This document shows positions 18,366-26,299 of a stretch of 64,000 bases of DNA, piece after piece (the stretch's first letter is position 1; every line of letters starts with the position of its first letter). The stretch lies in contig NZ_JAGXBY010000003.1 in NCBI RefSeq assembly GCF_018310345.1, forward strand, positions 372,001 through 436,000, in the 5' to 3' direction. Made by a program: the position numbers and the translations under genes. This DNA is from Ornithinibacillus massiliensis (GTDB taxonomy: Bacteria > Bacillota > Bacilli > Bacillales > Amphibacillaceae). Under the pieces are notes generated by a model, which made no database searches, was not told where the DNA came from, and was given only the letters and a program-made list of their open reading frames with translations.

Positions 18366-20084
18366 TCATCCATACCTTTTCCACACTTTTCGATAATCTA
18401 CCCGACCATGATGATCCAACTCCAAATGGACATATTCACTATTCTTTGGCTGGTAGATCGTGTGCGAGCGATGTGTTAGAAAAAAGAGAATGTGGGCTTC
18501 TTTTAAATATTCTTCAAGCTCAACATATACTTCCCAGCGAGAGAGATCATCAGGAAGCATCCTAATCCTCTCAATATACGAATGTACGATTCTCTTTGTT
18601 TCCTCATCCAAAGAAGGGAAAACCGCTAATTCATTCGATTGCATCAAAATGATTAAGGATAGCAATTTATCTTCAGATAGCGCAATGCCACCTACCACAA
18701 CATCATATTTCATTAAAACATCCGGTTTGCATAGGTCTGTCACATTCAGAATATCAATGGTTGAAGCAATCCCTACACGTTTCAATTGTTCCTGAAAAAT
18801 CAGTGCTTCCCTTTCATGATTTACCCCATCCCGGATTTCTTGGGCTGCAATGGTAAGGGTCATTTCCCCGTTAAAATTAGTGGAGCAAGGTAGGCTTTCA
18901 TCCTCGTCTTTTGCCATGCTCCGATAAGATAGAAAGCTATGTGCTACCATTTCATTCCCGAGACAAAACTCAGTTGGATTGATTAACTGACAAATCTGTT
19001 TTCTAACATGAATATCCTTCATCAATGCACGGTTACAGTTTAACGTAATAAAATCTGCTCCTTCTTCCAATTCAGTGTGTCCCTGCCATGATTCATCCGG
19101 TGCTCGTAAAAGAAGTGGATGAGGTGCTTTAGGTTGGAAATCATTTGTTTTAATCATTTCAATTCGATCAAGCCAAGGTCGTTCACGGTAATAGTCTGGA
19201 AATATATCGAGGCGTACCAAATTCTCGTCGTGAACGGTCAATCGGTATGGACCAGAGCCTATTGGGTTCGTACGAAAATGGGATTCATCATCTAAAATCA
19301 ATTCCATTGGAACTATCGATAGCTTCATCCCCGATAAATAACGAGGGAATAAATAGTCTACTTGATCTAAATGGAAAATAACGACATACGGATTAGGTGT
19401 ATGAATCTCCTTGATTAACCTCATAATGACATGTTTCTGAGGCAATCTTCCAATCGTATCCATTACATCTTTGCTAGTCAGCTCCCGACCATGGTGAAAA
19501 CGGACACCTTTATTTAGATAAAATGTCCACCTTTTCCCATCATCTGACTCCCAATTCCTTGCAATTCTTGGTAATAATGTTTCTGATTGTGCATCATATT
19601 CTACCAATCTCTCAAATATTTGTTGGACCATATGGCTATCATGCCTGGAAAAAATTTTCAATGGATCTAATGATAGATTTGTTTCGTAAAAAGGATAGCG
19701 TAATACATCTAGTTCTTCTTTTTCCTCTGTTTTCTTGATGATTCCTAAACCCGCTTCAAACCATTGACTAAATAAATCTTGATATGTATGTAATGACCTC
19801 GCAAGTTCAAAGGCTGCACGATACTTTCCATCACCAGCGAGCTTTTTAGCCTCCTGAAATAATAACTGCTCTTCGGACAGGAGAATGGTGAGCTGAGGCT
19901 TCTTACCTCTCCCCTTATGGACATCCCACTTGATATCTCCTTGCTCCTGAAGTGACTTCATAACCGTTTTTGTATGTCTTTCGCTACAATTTAACAAGTT
20001 GCTTAGATCCGCTATTGTCGTTTCCACTGGTGTAGCTGGGCTAAAATAGTTCATTAACACTTTTAAATGGTCCCGATATTTCAT
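18366..20084 (-). CDS. SgrR-family regulator with solute-binding domain
   Basis: The 572-residue protein starts with a winged-helix DNA-binding domain (about 1-115, SgrR_N type; LSNLLNCSERHTKTVMKSL is the recognition region). From about residue 140 it has an oligopeptide/sugar solute-binding domain (SBP_bac_5), with LSLDPLKIFSRHDSHMVQQIFERLVEYD and KGVRFHHGRELTSKDVMDTI. There is no signal peptide, so the binding domain works in the cytoplasm as a ligand sensor. In E. coli SgrR controls the response to sugar-phosphate stress. Here the gene is divergent from an MFS exporter 137 bases away, which is its likely target. Confidence 0.88.
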   Translation of the reverse strand: MKYRDHLKVLMNYFSPATPVETTIADLSNLLNCSERHTKTVMKSLQEQGDIKWDVHKGRGKKPQLTILLSEEQLLFQEAKKLAGDGKYRAAFELARSLHTYQDLFSQWFEAGLGIIKKTEEKEELDVLRYPFYETNLSLDPLKIFSRHDSHMVQQIFERLVEYDAQSETLLPRIARNWESDDGKRWTFYLNKGVRFHHGRELTSKDVMDTIGRLPQKHVIMRLIKEIHTPNPYVVIFHLDQVDYLFPRYLSGMKLSIVPMELILDDESHFRTNPIGSGPYRLTVHDENLVRLDIFPDYYRERPWLDRIEMIKTNDFQPKAPHPLLLRAPDESWQGHTELEEGADFITLNCNRALMKDIHVRKQICQLINPTEFCLGNEMVAHSFLSYRSMAKDEDESLPCSTNFNGEMTLTIAAQEIRDGVNHEREALIFQEQLKRVGIASTIDILNVTDLCKPDVLMKYDVVVGGIALSEDKLLSLIILMQSNELAVFPSLDEETKRIVHSYIERIRMLPDDLSRWEVYVELEEYLKEAHILFFLTHRSHTIYQPKNSEYVHLELDHHGRVDYRKVWKRYG

Positions 20085-20221
20085 CCGTACCTCCTAGAAA
20101 TCCTTTACTTTTCTACAACTATAGCATTCTAACCGAAAAAGGTGAACTATCATTATTCTTTTTCTCACTTTTTATTCACCTTTTAAGAAGTTACGATTGT
20201 TTTTATGAAAGGGGTATGTAA

Positions 20222-21451
20222 ATGGAAGCACAAGCAATAAAACAACCAAAAGAACAAGCATCACTTTGGCGTAATAGAAATTTCTTACTGATCTGGGGGG
20301 GCAATGCGATTTCTCACTTCGGTTCACAAATGTATTCGGTAGCCATTCCACTATTAATCTATCAGCTTACACAATCTGCACTAGCTATGAGTACAATGCG
20401 AGCAATCGAGTTCTTTCCTAATATTATTATCGGCATGATCGCTGGGGTGTTAGTGGACCGATTTAATCGAAAAAGAATGCTTCAGTGGACAAGTCTCATT
20501 CAAGTTATTGCAATGGCCTTTATTGTTATCTTACTTTTTACAAACACGATTATGGTATGGCATTTATATGTATTTGGTTTTGTCCTTTCGTGTGCTGGGT
20601 ATACATTTGGGAATGCGAATCATTCCACGATCCCGCAAATCGTCTCTAGGGAGCAGCTAACTTCTGCGAATGCAAAGCTCACGTTTGTTAGTACCTTAAT
20701 AAGTATTATTGGTCCAGGTATCGCAGGAGCATTACTCGTTTTATTTTCCTTTACTTCCACATTAGCCATCTATACTTGCTGTTTATTGATTCTTTTTGCT
20801 TGCATGTGCTTCATGCAGATACCGATTAACCCGCAAAAAACGGAACAAAGTAAAAGCTTTGGGAAGGAGATGAAGGAAGGCATTGATGAGTTGATACGGA
20901 ATAAAATATTGTTAACACCGACGATTACCGTTTTGTTTATCAATTTTGCCTCAAGCCTTGTAATTGGGGTGCTAGTCTTTTATGTAACCGATCAGTTAGG
21001 TGCAACTGAAGATCAGATCGGACTTATGTTCTCTATTTCTGCCATCGGTGGGTTACTTGGTGCATCCGTTGTTAGCTGGGTTCGAAAAAAATGGGGACGG
21101 GGTAATATTTACACGTTTTGTTTAGTATTTGATATTGTCAGCATGTTCAGCTTAATTATAGCACCCTCCTGGTGGACCATCGGTATTGCGTTAGGTATAC
21201 GTACGTTTTCCACAACGATTTCTAATATTGTATACTTTACGATACGCCAGGAATTCACTCCGAATCATTTATTAGGTCGAGTTGCTGGAACATCGTCCAT
21301 GCTAATGAAGCTAACCTTACCGCTCGGTTTAACGATTTCTGGTTTGTGGGCAGAATGGCTACCGATACCGATTTTATTTGCTATTTCTGGAACAATTATC
21401 TTGACTCTATTTGTTCGATTGTATTTTCATCCATTTCGAAAGTTGGTATAG
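20222..21451 (+). CDS. MFS exporter (MFS_3, EntS-like)
   Basis: The 409-residue protein has about 12 transmembrane segments and the cytoplasmic loop motif GVLVDRFNRKRML between helices 2 and 3. The start NFLLIWGGNAISHFGSQMYSVAIPLLIY fits the MFS_3 branch, which includes enterobactin and macrolide exporters. It is divergent from the SgrR-like regulator, which probably senses a substrate of this pump and controls it. AAAGGGG lies upstream of ATG. Confidence 0.87.
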   Translation: MEAQAIKQPKEQASLWRNRNFLLIWGGNAISHFGSQMYSVAIPLLIYQLTQSALAMSTMRAIEFFPNIIIGMIAGVLVDRFNRKRMLQWTSLIQVIAMAFIVILLFTNTIMVWHLYVFGFVLSCAGYTFGNANHSTIPQIVSREQLTSANAKLTFVSTLISIIGPGIAGALLVLFSFTSTLAIYTCCLLILFACMCFMQIPINPQKTEQSKSFGKEMKEGIDELIRNKILLTPTITVLFINFASSLVIGVLVFYVTDQLGATEDQIGLMFSISAIGGLLGASVVSWVRKKWGRGNIYTFCLVFDIVSMFSLIIAPSWWTIGIALGIRTFSTTISNIVYFTIRQEFTPNHLLGRVAGTSSMLMKLTLPLGLTISGLWAEWLPIPILFAISGTIILTLFVRLYFHPFRKLV

Positions 21452-21517
21452 GGTCAAGTTTGGAGTCATAACAATCTAGCAATAAAACATCCAAGCGTAA
21501 CATAGACCTTCCCTCTT

Positions 21518-21553
21518 GAACCGAAGAAGTTTGCAAGTAAACTTCTTCAGTTC
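21518..21553. other. Stable hairpin without T tract
   Basis: GAACCGAAGAAGTTT (21518-21532) pairs with AAACTTCTTCAGTTC (21539-21553), one mismatch in 15 bp, loop of six. It lies between convergent genes, but no run of T follows on either strand, so it may be a degraded terminator or an RNA 3'-end stabiliser. Confidence 0.6.
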
Positions 21554-21672
21554 AACCACTTATCTACCAAAGGAAAGGAACATAACTTCAGCGATACACG
21601 CACTAAGTTTTTCAAAGGTGACTACTTTCCCAACGTGGTCTACTGAATCTTTCTACTTTATTACCGAATGAT

Positions 21673-22134
21673 TCAGGAAGCCCCTATCTCTTGTAGCTTC
21701 TCATTAATTTGTTTCAAATGATGGACATCATGCTTTAAAAATATCTTGGTAAAACTTTCTGTAGTAAATTGTCTTTTTCCTTTTCCAATCGTAAATTTCA
21801 CTTCTTCTCCAATGTCTAACATGCTTTTGGTGAGTTGTTTGCGAGTGGCAACGAAGAGGTCGATGATGGATTCTACTGATTGGCCTGTTAAATAGGAAAT
21901 GGCTTCTTCATTATGTGTATCATGGTCTGGAAACTCCCGTAGCTTTGCAGCTTGAGCCATGTGTGGGACCATTTCTTCTAGATTAAACTTATCCCAATAA
22001 TATAAATGCCCGATAATTTCCCTTATTGACCATTTGCCCTCACTAATTGGATTGGTTAAGAAAGAATCCTTCTGATCTTTTAAAGCTAGTACCTCCGTTA
22101 TCGTTTCTTCAAATTGCTGAAATGTTTTCTTCAT
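21673..22134 (-). CDS. DinB-like protein
   Basis: The 153-residue four-helix-bundle protein fits the DinB/DinB_2 superfamily. Probable metal ligands are the His in IIGHLYYWD (about H42) and the pair in KHDVHHLKQ near the C-terminus, the classic three-His pattern. DinB-like enzymes often act as thiol-dependent transferases, using bacillithiol in Bacilli. It is the third gene after an ArsR regulator and an SRPBCC-PDZ protein and is probably in the same operon. Confidence 0.85.
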   Translation of the reverse strand: MKKTFQQFEETITEVLALKDQKDSFLTNPISEGKWSIREIIGHLYYWDKFNLEEMVPHMAQAAKLREFPDHDTHNEEAISYLTGQSVESIIDLFVATRKQLTKSMLDIGEEVKFTIGKGKRQFTTESFTKIFLKHDVHHLKQINEKLQEIGAS

Positions 22135-22162
22135 CCTCTTCTCCCCCTTTTAAATGTATTAA

Positions 22163-22858
22163 CTAGTATGCTACTGGATAAGCCGCTACCTCACAAGTAA
22201 GAGCAAATTCTTCCTTGTCTCTAACAATCTTTAACTGCACAGTTTGGTTGATCGCTTTATTGTTTACGAGTCTTTCAAAAGATTCATAGCCTAGAACCGG
22301 TTCCCCATCCAATTCGTTTACAATATCCCCTGCTAACAAACCCGCTTTGGCTGCATTAGAATCCTCTATTACGCTAACAATCTTAGTCCCCCCACCTACC
22401 ATAGATGTATGCGTAACACCAATCCATGTTTGCCAAAAGTGTTGCCGATTATCCTGACCTGATTCATAGACCGCTTTCAAATTTGCTAAAAATTGCCCTG
22501 TTCCAAATAACATATTTTCTTTCGATGCTACGTCCATCTCGTTAATAAATGGTGCTCGGTATTCGATACTCACTTTAATCCCGTTTTCTACTTTTTCTAG
22601 CTCCGTAATTGTAGCAAAATTTCCGTCAAAGCTTTGTAATACAAAACGATTCATTGCCTCGATTTCCGTATACATTCCTTCTGAGGTTGCTCCCCATCCA
22701 TGATTCATATATCCCTTCCCACCGACACGGAAGTCCATATTCGCTTCTTTCGTATACCAGCGGTTAAGATGTTCCGGCTTCGTCAAAGCATCCCAAACCT
22801 TTTCTAGCGGAGCATCTACTATTATTTCTCTTTTTACAGAATCTCGTACTTTAGTCAT
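22163..22858 (-). CDS. SRPBCC (AHSA1-like) domain fused to a PDZ domain
   Basis: The 231-residue protein starts with an AHSA1/START-like domain (about 1-145): VKREIIVDAPLEKVWDALTK, then WYTKEANMDFRVGGKGYM. After a short linker the C-terminal part (about 150-228) reads as a PDZ domain, with KIVSVIEDSNAAKAGLLAGDIV followed by LDGEPVLGYESFERLV. There is no signal peptide or membrane helix, so this PDZ is cytoplasmic, unlike those of DegP-type proteases. Its ATG lies inside the last codons of the ArsR gene (8-base overlap), a coupling common for ArsR/AHSA1 pairs. Ligand unknown. Confidence 0.85.
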   Translation of the reverse strand: MTKVRDSVKREIIVDAPLEKVWDALTKPEHLNRWYTKEANMDFRVGGKGYMNHGWGATSEGMYTEIEAMNRFVLQSFDGNFATITELEKVENGIKVSIEYRAPFINEMDVASKENMLFGTGQFLANLKAVYESGQDNRQHFWQTWIGVTHTSMVGGGTKIVSVIEDSNAAKAGLLAGDIVNELDGEPVLGYESFERLVNNKAINQTVQLKIVRDKEEFALTCEVAAYPVAY

Positions 22859-23171
22859 CCTTCATTTCTCCCTTTTCTACATATTTTTTCAAGCTAGCAA
22901 GCTGATCATCTAGTAGATCTCCGATGTAATGAAGCATTTCACGAAATGCCTGTTGTAACATGTCACGGTTTAACGTATACAGTCGGTATTTCCCTTGTAC
23001 TGTTACGGTAATGATTTCTTCCTCCAACAGGATTGTTAAATGCTTCTTAATAGCTGGCTGAGAGATATCAAATGCCTCGACTATCTCCTTTTGTGTCAGG
23101 CTCTTATCTTTCAGTAGCTTCATTATCTCCCGTCTCGTTGAATCACTTAAAGCTCGATAAACATCTGGCAT
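22851..23171 (-). CDS. ArsR-family transcriptional regulator
   Basis: A 106-residue winged-helix protein: DVYRALSDSTRREIMKLLKDKSLTQKEI, then recognition helix ISQPAIKKHLTILLEEEII and wing VQGKYRLYTL. It lacks the CVC metal-binding motif in helix 3, so it is probably a non-metal member, like those that control AHSA1 genes. I choose ATG 23171, which has GGAGGTGAGG at ideal spacing, over ATG 23192, which lies within a palindrome. It starts the arsR - SRPBCC-PDZ - dinB operon and probably represses it. Confidence 0.88.
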   Translation of the reverse strand: MPDVYRALSDSTRREIMKLLKDKSLTQKEIVEAFDISQPAIKKHLTILLEEEIITVTVQGKYRLYTLNRDMLQQAFREMLHYIGDLLDDQLASLKKYVEKGEMKDD

Positions 23172-23189
23172 CGTATCCCTCACCTCCAA

Positions 23190-23211
23190 CATATAACCTA
23201 ATAGTTATATG
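23190..23211. promoter_or_regulatory. Candidate ArsR operator palindrome
   Basis: CATATAAC (23190-23197), six bases CTAATA, then GTTATATG (23204-23211), a perfect 8-bp inverted repeat just before the arsR ribosome site. Its size and place suit self-repression by an ArsR dimer. Confidence 0.6.
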
Positions 23212-23357
23212 TAGTGTATCAGAAAAGAATTGAAAGCGTCAACCACATTGATAAATAATATAGAGAAACGATGGATTCAATATATGACAGAATAGCGCCC
23301 TAAAGATTGGAGGATATTATAAAATGAAACTTGCTCCATAAGCCAAGTTTCCTTTCT

Positions 23358-24209
23358 TTAGTGATATAACCAATGTTTAGGTATCTGTAGTGTAGCTGGT
23401 AGTTTCGTTCTTGTATCACCTTTAGCAGAATTAATCTGTGCTTGGGTGAGAAAAATACTCCCCACTAAATTAGCACCACTTAAATCTGCATCCCGTAAGT
23501 CTGCACCAATAAAGTCAACCGCTCGTAAATCTGCTCCTCGAAGATCTGCTGCAATCAGCACTTCGCCTCGTAGACTTACTCCCCTCCAATCAACCCCCTT
23601 TAATTTAGCACCAATTAGGCTACTTCCTCTTTTTTTAATAGGTTGCCTGTTCGATTGGAATGGGTCTCGTACTAAATCACTTACTTGTATTAGTAATTCA
23701 TTTACTATTGCTCGATGCAGTGGCACATCAAGCTCTAATAGTTTCGTAGGGCTAAGATAGGTTAACTCCATCGTTTTGTCAAATGCCTGCTGTAATGCTT
23801 GATTGAGGTGTTGGGCTGCATCTCTTTGACGTGCTTCCTGTATGTAATAGAGCATCTCATGGAGTTGCTGCATGATCGGAAGAACCACAAACATTTGCTC
23901 AGCAATCTCTCGATTATGCTTCCAGTCCTCCCCCTTATAGGTAATCTGAGAAACCTTCTGACCTGCGCCGAAGCATTCGTACACCGTACAACCTCGAAAG
24001 CCTTTATTTCGAAGGCTTGCATGAATACGACAACGAAAATCATTCTGTAAGTGTCGACAAGGCGATCCTCCATCTTTATCAAACGGAAAATCCGCTGATT
24101 TTGCATAAGGTAACGCTACACAGCATAAACCGAAACAATTCGCGCAATCGGCACGTAAATGATGGTGTATCGCATCACTTGGATTTCTTTGTTCATACAT
24201 GTGATCCAT
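23358..24209 (-). CDS. Cys-rich (YkgJ-like) N-terminus joined to pentapeptide repeats
   Basis: This 283-residue protein has two parts. Residues about 20-80 hold a cysteine cluster, CANCFGLCC, then SPCRHL, FRCRIH and GCTVYECFGAG, resembling the zinc/iron-binding YkgJ-type cluster. A helical middle follows. Residues about 205-260 form a short run of pentapeptide repeats (GAKLKGVDWRGVSL, then AADLRGADLRAVDF, ADLRDADLSGANL), giving a right-handed beta-helix. I choose ATG 24209 (GAGGAG upstream); a longer in-frame version starting at 24425 would overlap fosB. Function unknown. Confidence 0.85.
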   Translation of the reverse strand: MDHMYEQRNPSDAIHHHLRADCANCFGLCCVALPYAKSADFPFDKDGGSPCRHLQNDFRCRIHASLRNKGFRGCTVYECFGAGQKVSQITYKGEDWKHNREIAEQMFVVLPIMQQLHEMLYYIQEARQRDAAQHLNQALQQAFDKTMELTYLSPTKLLELDVPLHRAIVNELLIQVSDLVRDPFQSNRQPIKKRGSSLIGAKLKGVDWRGVSLRGEVLIAADLRGADLRAVDFIGADLRDADLSGANLVGSIFLTQAQINSAKGDTRTKLPATLQIPKHWLYH

Positions 24210-24300
24210 ATTATATTTCTCCTCTACGGTAGCGATAGTAGTTACAACAAGCAAACTTTTCGAATCAATAAAAGCAGCTAATAATAGTCGAATCACATTG

Positions 24301-24723
24301 TTACTTAAAAAATTCCATATGTGGCTTAGATTCCTTGTAATAAGCAATCCTATCCGATAGTGTACCCGTATGAAACTCAAATTTATGGCCGTCAGGATCG
24401 GTAAAATAAATCGACTTCTTATCATGAATATCTCGTTTTCTTCCTGGCAATATCGTTACATGTAGATCTGAAAGCTTTTTATAATAGGTCTCAAAGTCCT
24501 TTTCATCAATGGAAAAGGCAATATGGGTATAGGACTGATAAATCTCGTTACGGGGTATATCCTTTTCTTCGTTTAATGCTAGCCATAAACCATTTAGGTC
24601 AAAATAAGCCGTAGTTCTGCCTTTAACGAGCAGCTTGGCACCAAAAACTTGTTCATAAAATGTAATCGACCGATCTAAATCAGAAACAGAAAATAACACA
24701 TGATTGATTCCAGCCAGTTTCAT
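24301..24723 (-). CDS. fosB: Metallothiol transferase FosB (fosfomycin resistance)
   Basis: The 140-residue VOC-fold enzyme is very close to B. subtilis FosB, with [38 protein letters not shown] and [16 protein letters not shown]. The metal ligands H8, H67 (YTHIAF) and E116 (KFEFHTG) are all in place. FosB opens the epoxide of fosfomycin with bacillithiol in the cytoplasm. This implies that the host makes bacillithiol, as expected for Bacillaceae. AAAGGAGA precedes the ATG; two GNAT genes lie directly upstream in the same orientation. Confidence 0.95.
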   Translation of the reverse strand: MKLAGINHVLFSVSDLDRSITFYEQVFGAKLLVKGRTTAYFDLNGLWLALNEEKDIPRNEIYQSYTHIAFSIDEKDFETYYKKLSDLHVTILPGRKRDIHDKKSIYFTDPDGHKFEFHTGTLSDRIAYYKESKPHMEFFK

Positions 24724-24724
24724 C

Positions 24725-25189
24725 TTATGTCTCCTTTATCATCACAATGAATTTCATCTCATCACGATGGAACGCTCTATCTTTTACAAAACCAAATTTC
24801 TCATAAAGTCGTATCGCCCGCTTATTAAAATCTGCCACGGTAAGTCGCAAGCATGGGGAAGTCATAGAAATGTCTTCCAAAATATAAGCGAAAAACGGTG
24901 TCCCGAATCCCTTTCCCGTTAATTCTGGATGCATTCCTAACCCTATATCCTCACATTCACGTTCATACGCACCTACCTCATTCCCGGCAGATACTTGTGC
25001 ATCTTTTCCCATACAATAAAAGCCCACCACCCTATCCTTAGATAGGATCGCTTTATAGGAGCTACTAGTTAATTCGATGATCGCATCACCTGAAAGCACA
25101 TTATTATAAAAATCATACGGCTTCTCATATTTCCATTCCAAAATCTTAATTGCATAATGATCTGTCATTTTACTTGTCGTCAGCTCCAC
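24725..25189 (-). CDS. GNAT acetyltransferase
   Basis: A 154-residue GNAT protein. The acetyl-CoA loop appears as [12 protein letters not shown] (about residue 88) after the beta-4 strand GLGMHP, and [13 protein letters not shown] is the typical C-terminal strand. It starts with GTG, with GAGGGG upstream, and ends one base before fosB. The substrate cannot be predicted, but co-transcription with fosB makes a resistance or detoxification role possible. Confidence 0.85.
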   Translation of the reverse strand: MELTTSKMTDHYAIKILEWKYEKPYDFYNNVLSGDAIIELTSSSYKAILSKDRVVGFYCMGKDAQVSAGNEVGAYERECEDIGLGMHPELTGKGFGTPFFAYILEDISMTSPCLRLTVADFNKRAIRLYEKFGFVKDRAFHRDEMKFIVMIKET

Positions 25190-25204
25190 GTTGTCCCCTC
25201 ACTT

Positions 25205-25696
25205 CTATAAGGTTAGCACCATATATTCTTCATCCAGATAAACATTTTTTACTTTTAATGCTTTCTCTTCTATTCCAAATGTTTCAAACCCTAAGCGTTT
25301 ATAAAGTGCCTTTGCCTCATGGTTAACTGATACCACCGCAATGTTTATCCTTGTTATTCCCTCAATTTGCTTGGCTTGATTAATCGCCGCTTCCAGCAGT
25401 GCTTTTCCAACTCCCTTTCCTCGGTGGGAAGGGGTCACATATACCGCAAAAATATTTGCTTTATGCTTCAATTTGAGCTTGGTTTCTGGAACTAGTGACA
25501 CTACTCCGACTAATTTCCCTTCATCAAATGCACCAAAATTATAGTGTTTCTGCTGAAATCTTTCCTCATAATGCTGAATTGGTCTGTCCTTCTCTTCCTC
25601 GAAACTTGCTGAAAAAGCTTCTGGATTTTCTTGCAATGCCTCTAGGCGCAATTCGGCATATAACTTAGCATCAGCAGGCTCTAGTAATCGAATCAT
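25205..25696 (-). CDS. GNAT acetyltransferase
   Basis: A 163-residue GNAT protein with VYVTPSHRGKGVGKALLEAAI (about residues 85-105, the R/Q-x-x-G-x-G/A acetyl-CoA motif) and a C-terminal ALYKRLGFETFG. I choose ATG 25696, nine bases after GGAGGG, over a TTG three codons upstream. It is the first gene of the GNAT-GNAT-fosB run. Substrate unknown. Confidence 0.85.
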   Translation of the reverse strand: MIRLLEPADAKLYAELRLEALQENPEAFSASFEEEKDRPIQHYEERFQQKHYNFGAFDEGKLVGVVSLVPETKLKLKHKANIFAVYVTPSHRGKGVGKALLEAAINQAKQIEGITRINIAVVSVNHEAKALYKRLGFETFGIEEKALKVKNVYLDEEYMVLTL

Positions 25697-25802
25697 GACG
25701 AACAACCCTCCAAATAATGTTCCTACTCTATAATTCTAGTTTTATATCAAAAATCCTTTAATAGATATTAATTAGTATTGGAAATATAAAGACGCCACTG
25801 TA

Positions 25803-25915
25803 GATATATTCTTCAGGGTTTGCAGGGGCGCTTCAGTATTTGAAAGGTATCTTTCAGGATTTAAGAGCTTGCTTCAGGATTTCCCTACGGCACTTCAGGA
25901 TTTTAAGCAAGACGT
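25803..25915 (+). repeat. 20-21-bp tandem repeat array, locus 1
   Basis: Starts with GATATATTCTTCAGG. CAG-type unit starts fall at 25814, 25834, 25855, 25875 and 25896 (periods 20, 21, 20, 21). Unit consensus is CAGGATTT, then about six variable bases, then GC-rich and CTT. It shares leader and consensus with arrays at 39504 and 40612. It lies between a GNAT start and the SnoaL-like gene's stop. Confidence 0.85.
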
Positions 25916-25925
25916 TCTTAGTAGC

Positions 25926-26294
25926 TTAACCTAAGCTACTCAAATGCTCATGCACTAGCTTCCAGTTCCCATTGGAATCTTTGATAAATACATTTGTAGC
26001 TCGCCCACTACCTTGTACAAACTTCCCATTTGCATATCCCTCATATTGATATGTATAAATGCAAGTTGCTGTGTTTTCCTCAGCTACAATCCATTCTATG
26101 TCTGTCGCACGGTACACTTCATCTTTAATCGTCTCCCACGCATGTTCAAAATATGCTTGAATCTCTGCATTGGACCGACATGTTTTATCAGAAAACCAAT
26201 ATACTGCGTCATCTGCTAACAGTATGCTTACTTGATGAAAATCGTGTGTATTGGTTGCAGCAATATATGCTTCTAATGCTTGCTCATATCCCAT
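25926..26294 (-). CDS. SnoaL/NTF2-like protein
   Basis: A 122-residue protein with the NTF2-like alpha+beta layout: YEQALEAYIAATNTHDFHQVSILLADDAVYWF, then IQAYFEHAWETI, and strands ending in VFIKDSNGNWKLVHEHLS. The family includes enzymes and ligand-binding proteins of many kinds. It starts five bases after the tetR stop and is probably its operon partner. Function unknown. Confidence 0.85.
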   Translation of the reverse strand: MGYEQALEAYIAATNTHDFHQVSILLADDAVYWFSDKTCRSNAEIQAYFEHAWETIKDEVYRATDIEWIVAEENTATCIYTYQYEGYANGKFVQGSGRATNVFIKDSNGNWKLVHEHLSSLG

Positions 26295-26299
26295 TCTCT

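Noticed and set aside
21518..21553. Intrinsic terminator
   Set aside because: A good hairpin, but no T tract on either strand; listed as an unassigned hairpin.
24210..24425. 72-residue extension of the pentapeptide protein
   Set aside because: It would overlap fosB by about 125 bases, and the strong ribosome site is before ATG 24209.
25803..25915. CRISPR array of short repeats
   Set aside because: Periods of 20-21 bases leave no room for spacers, and units differ by gradual drift.
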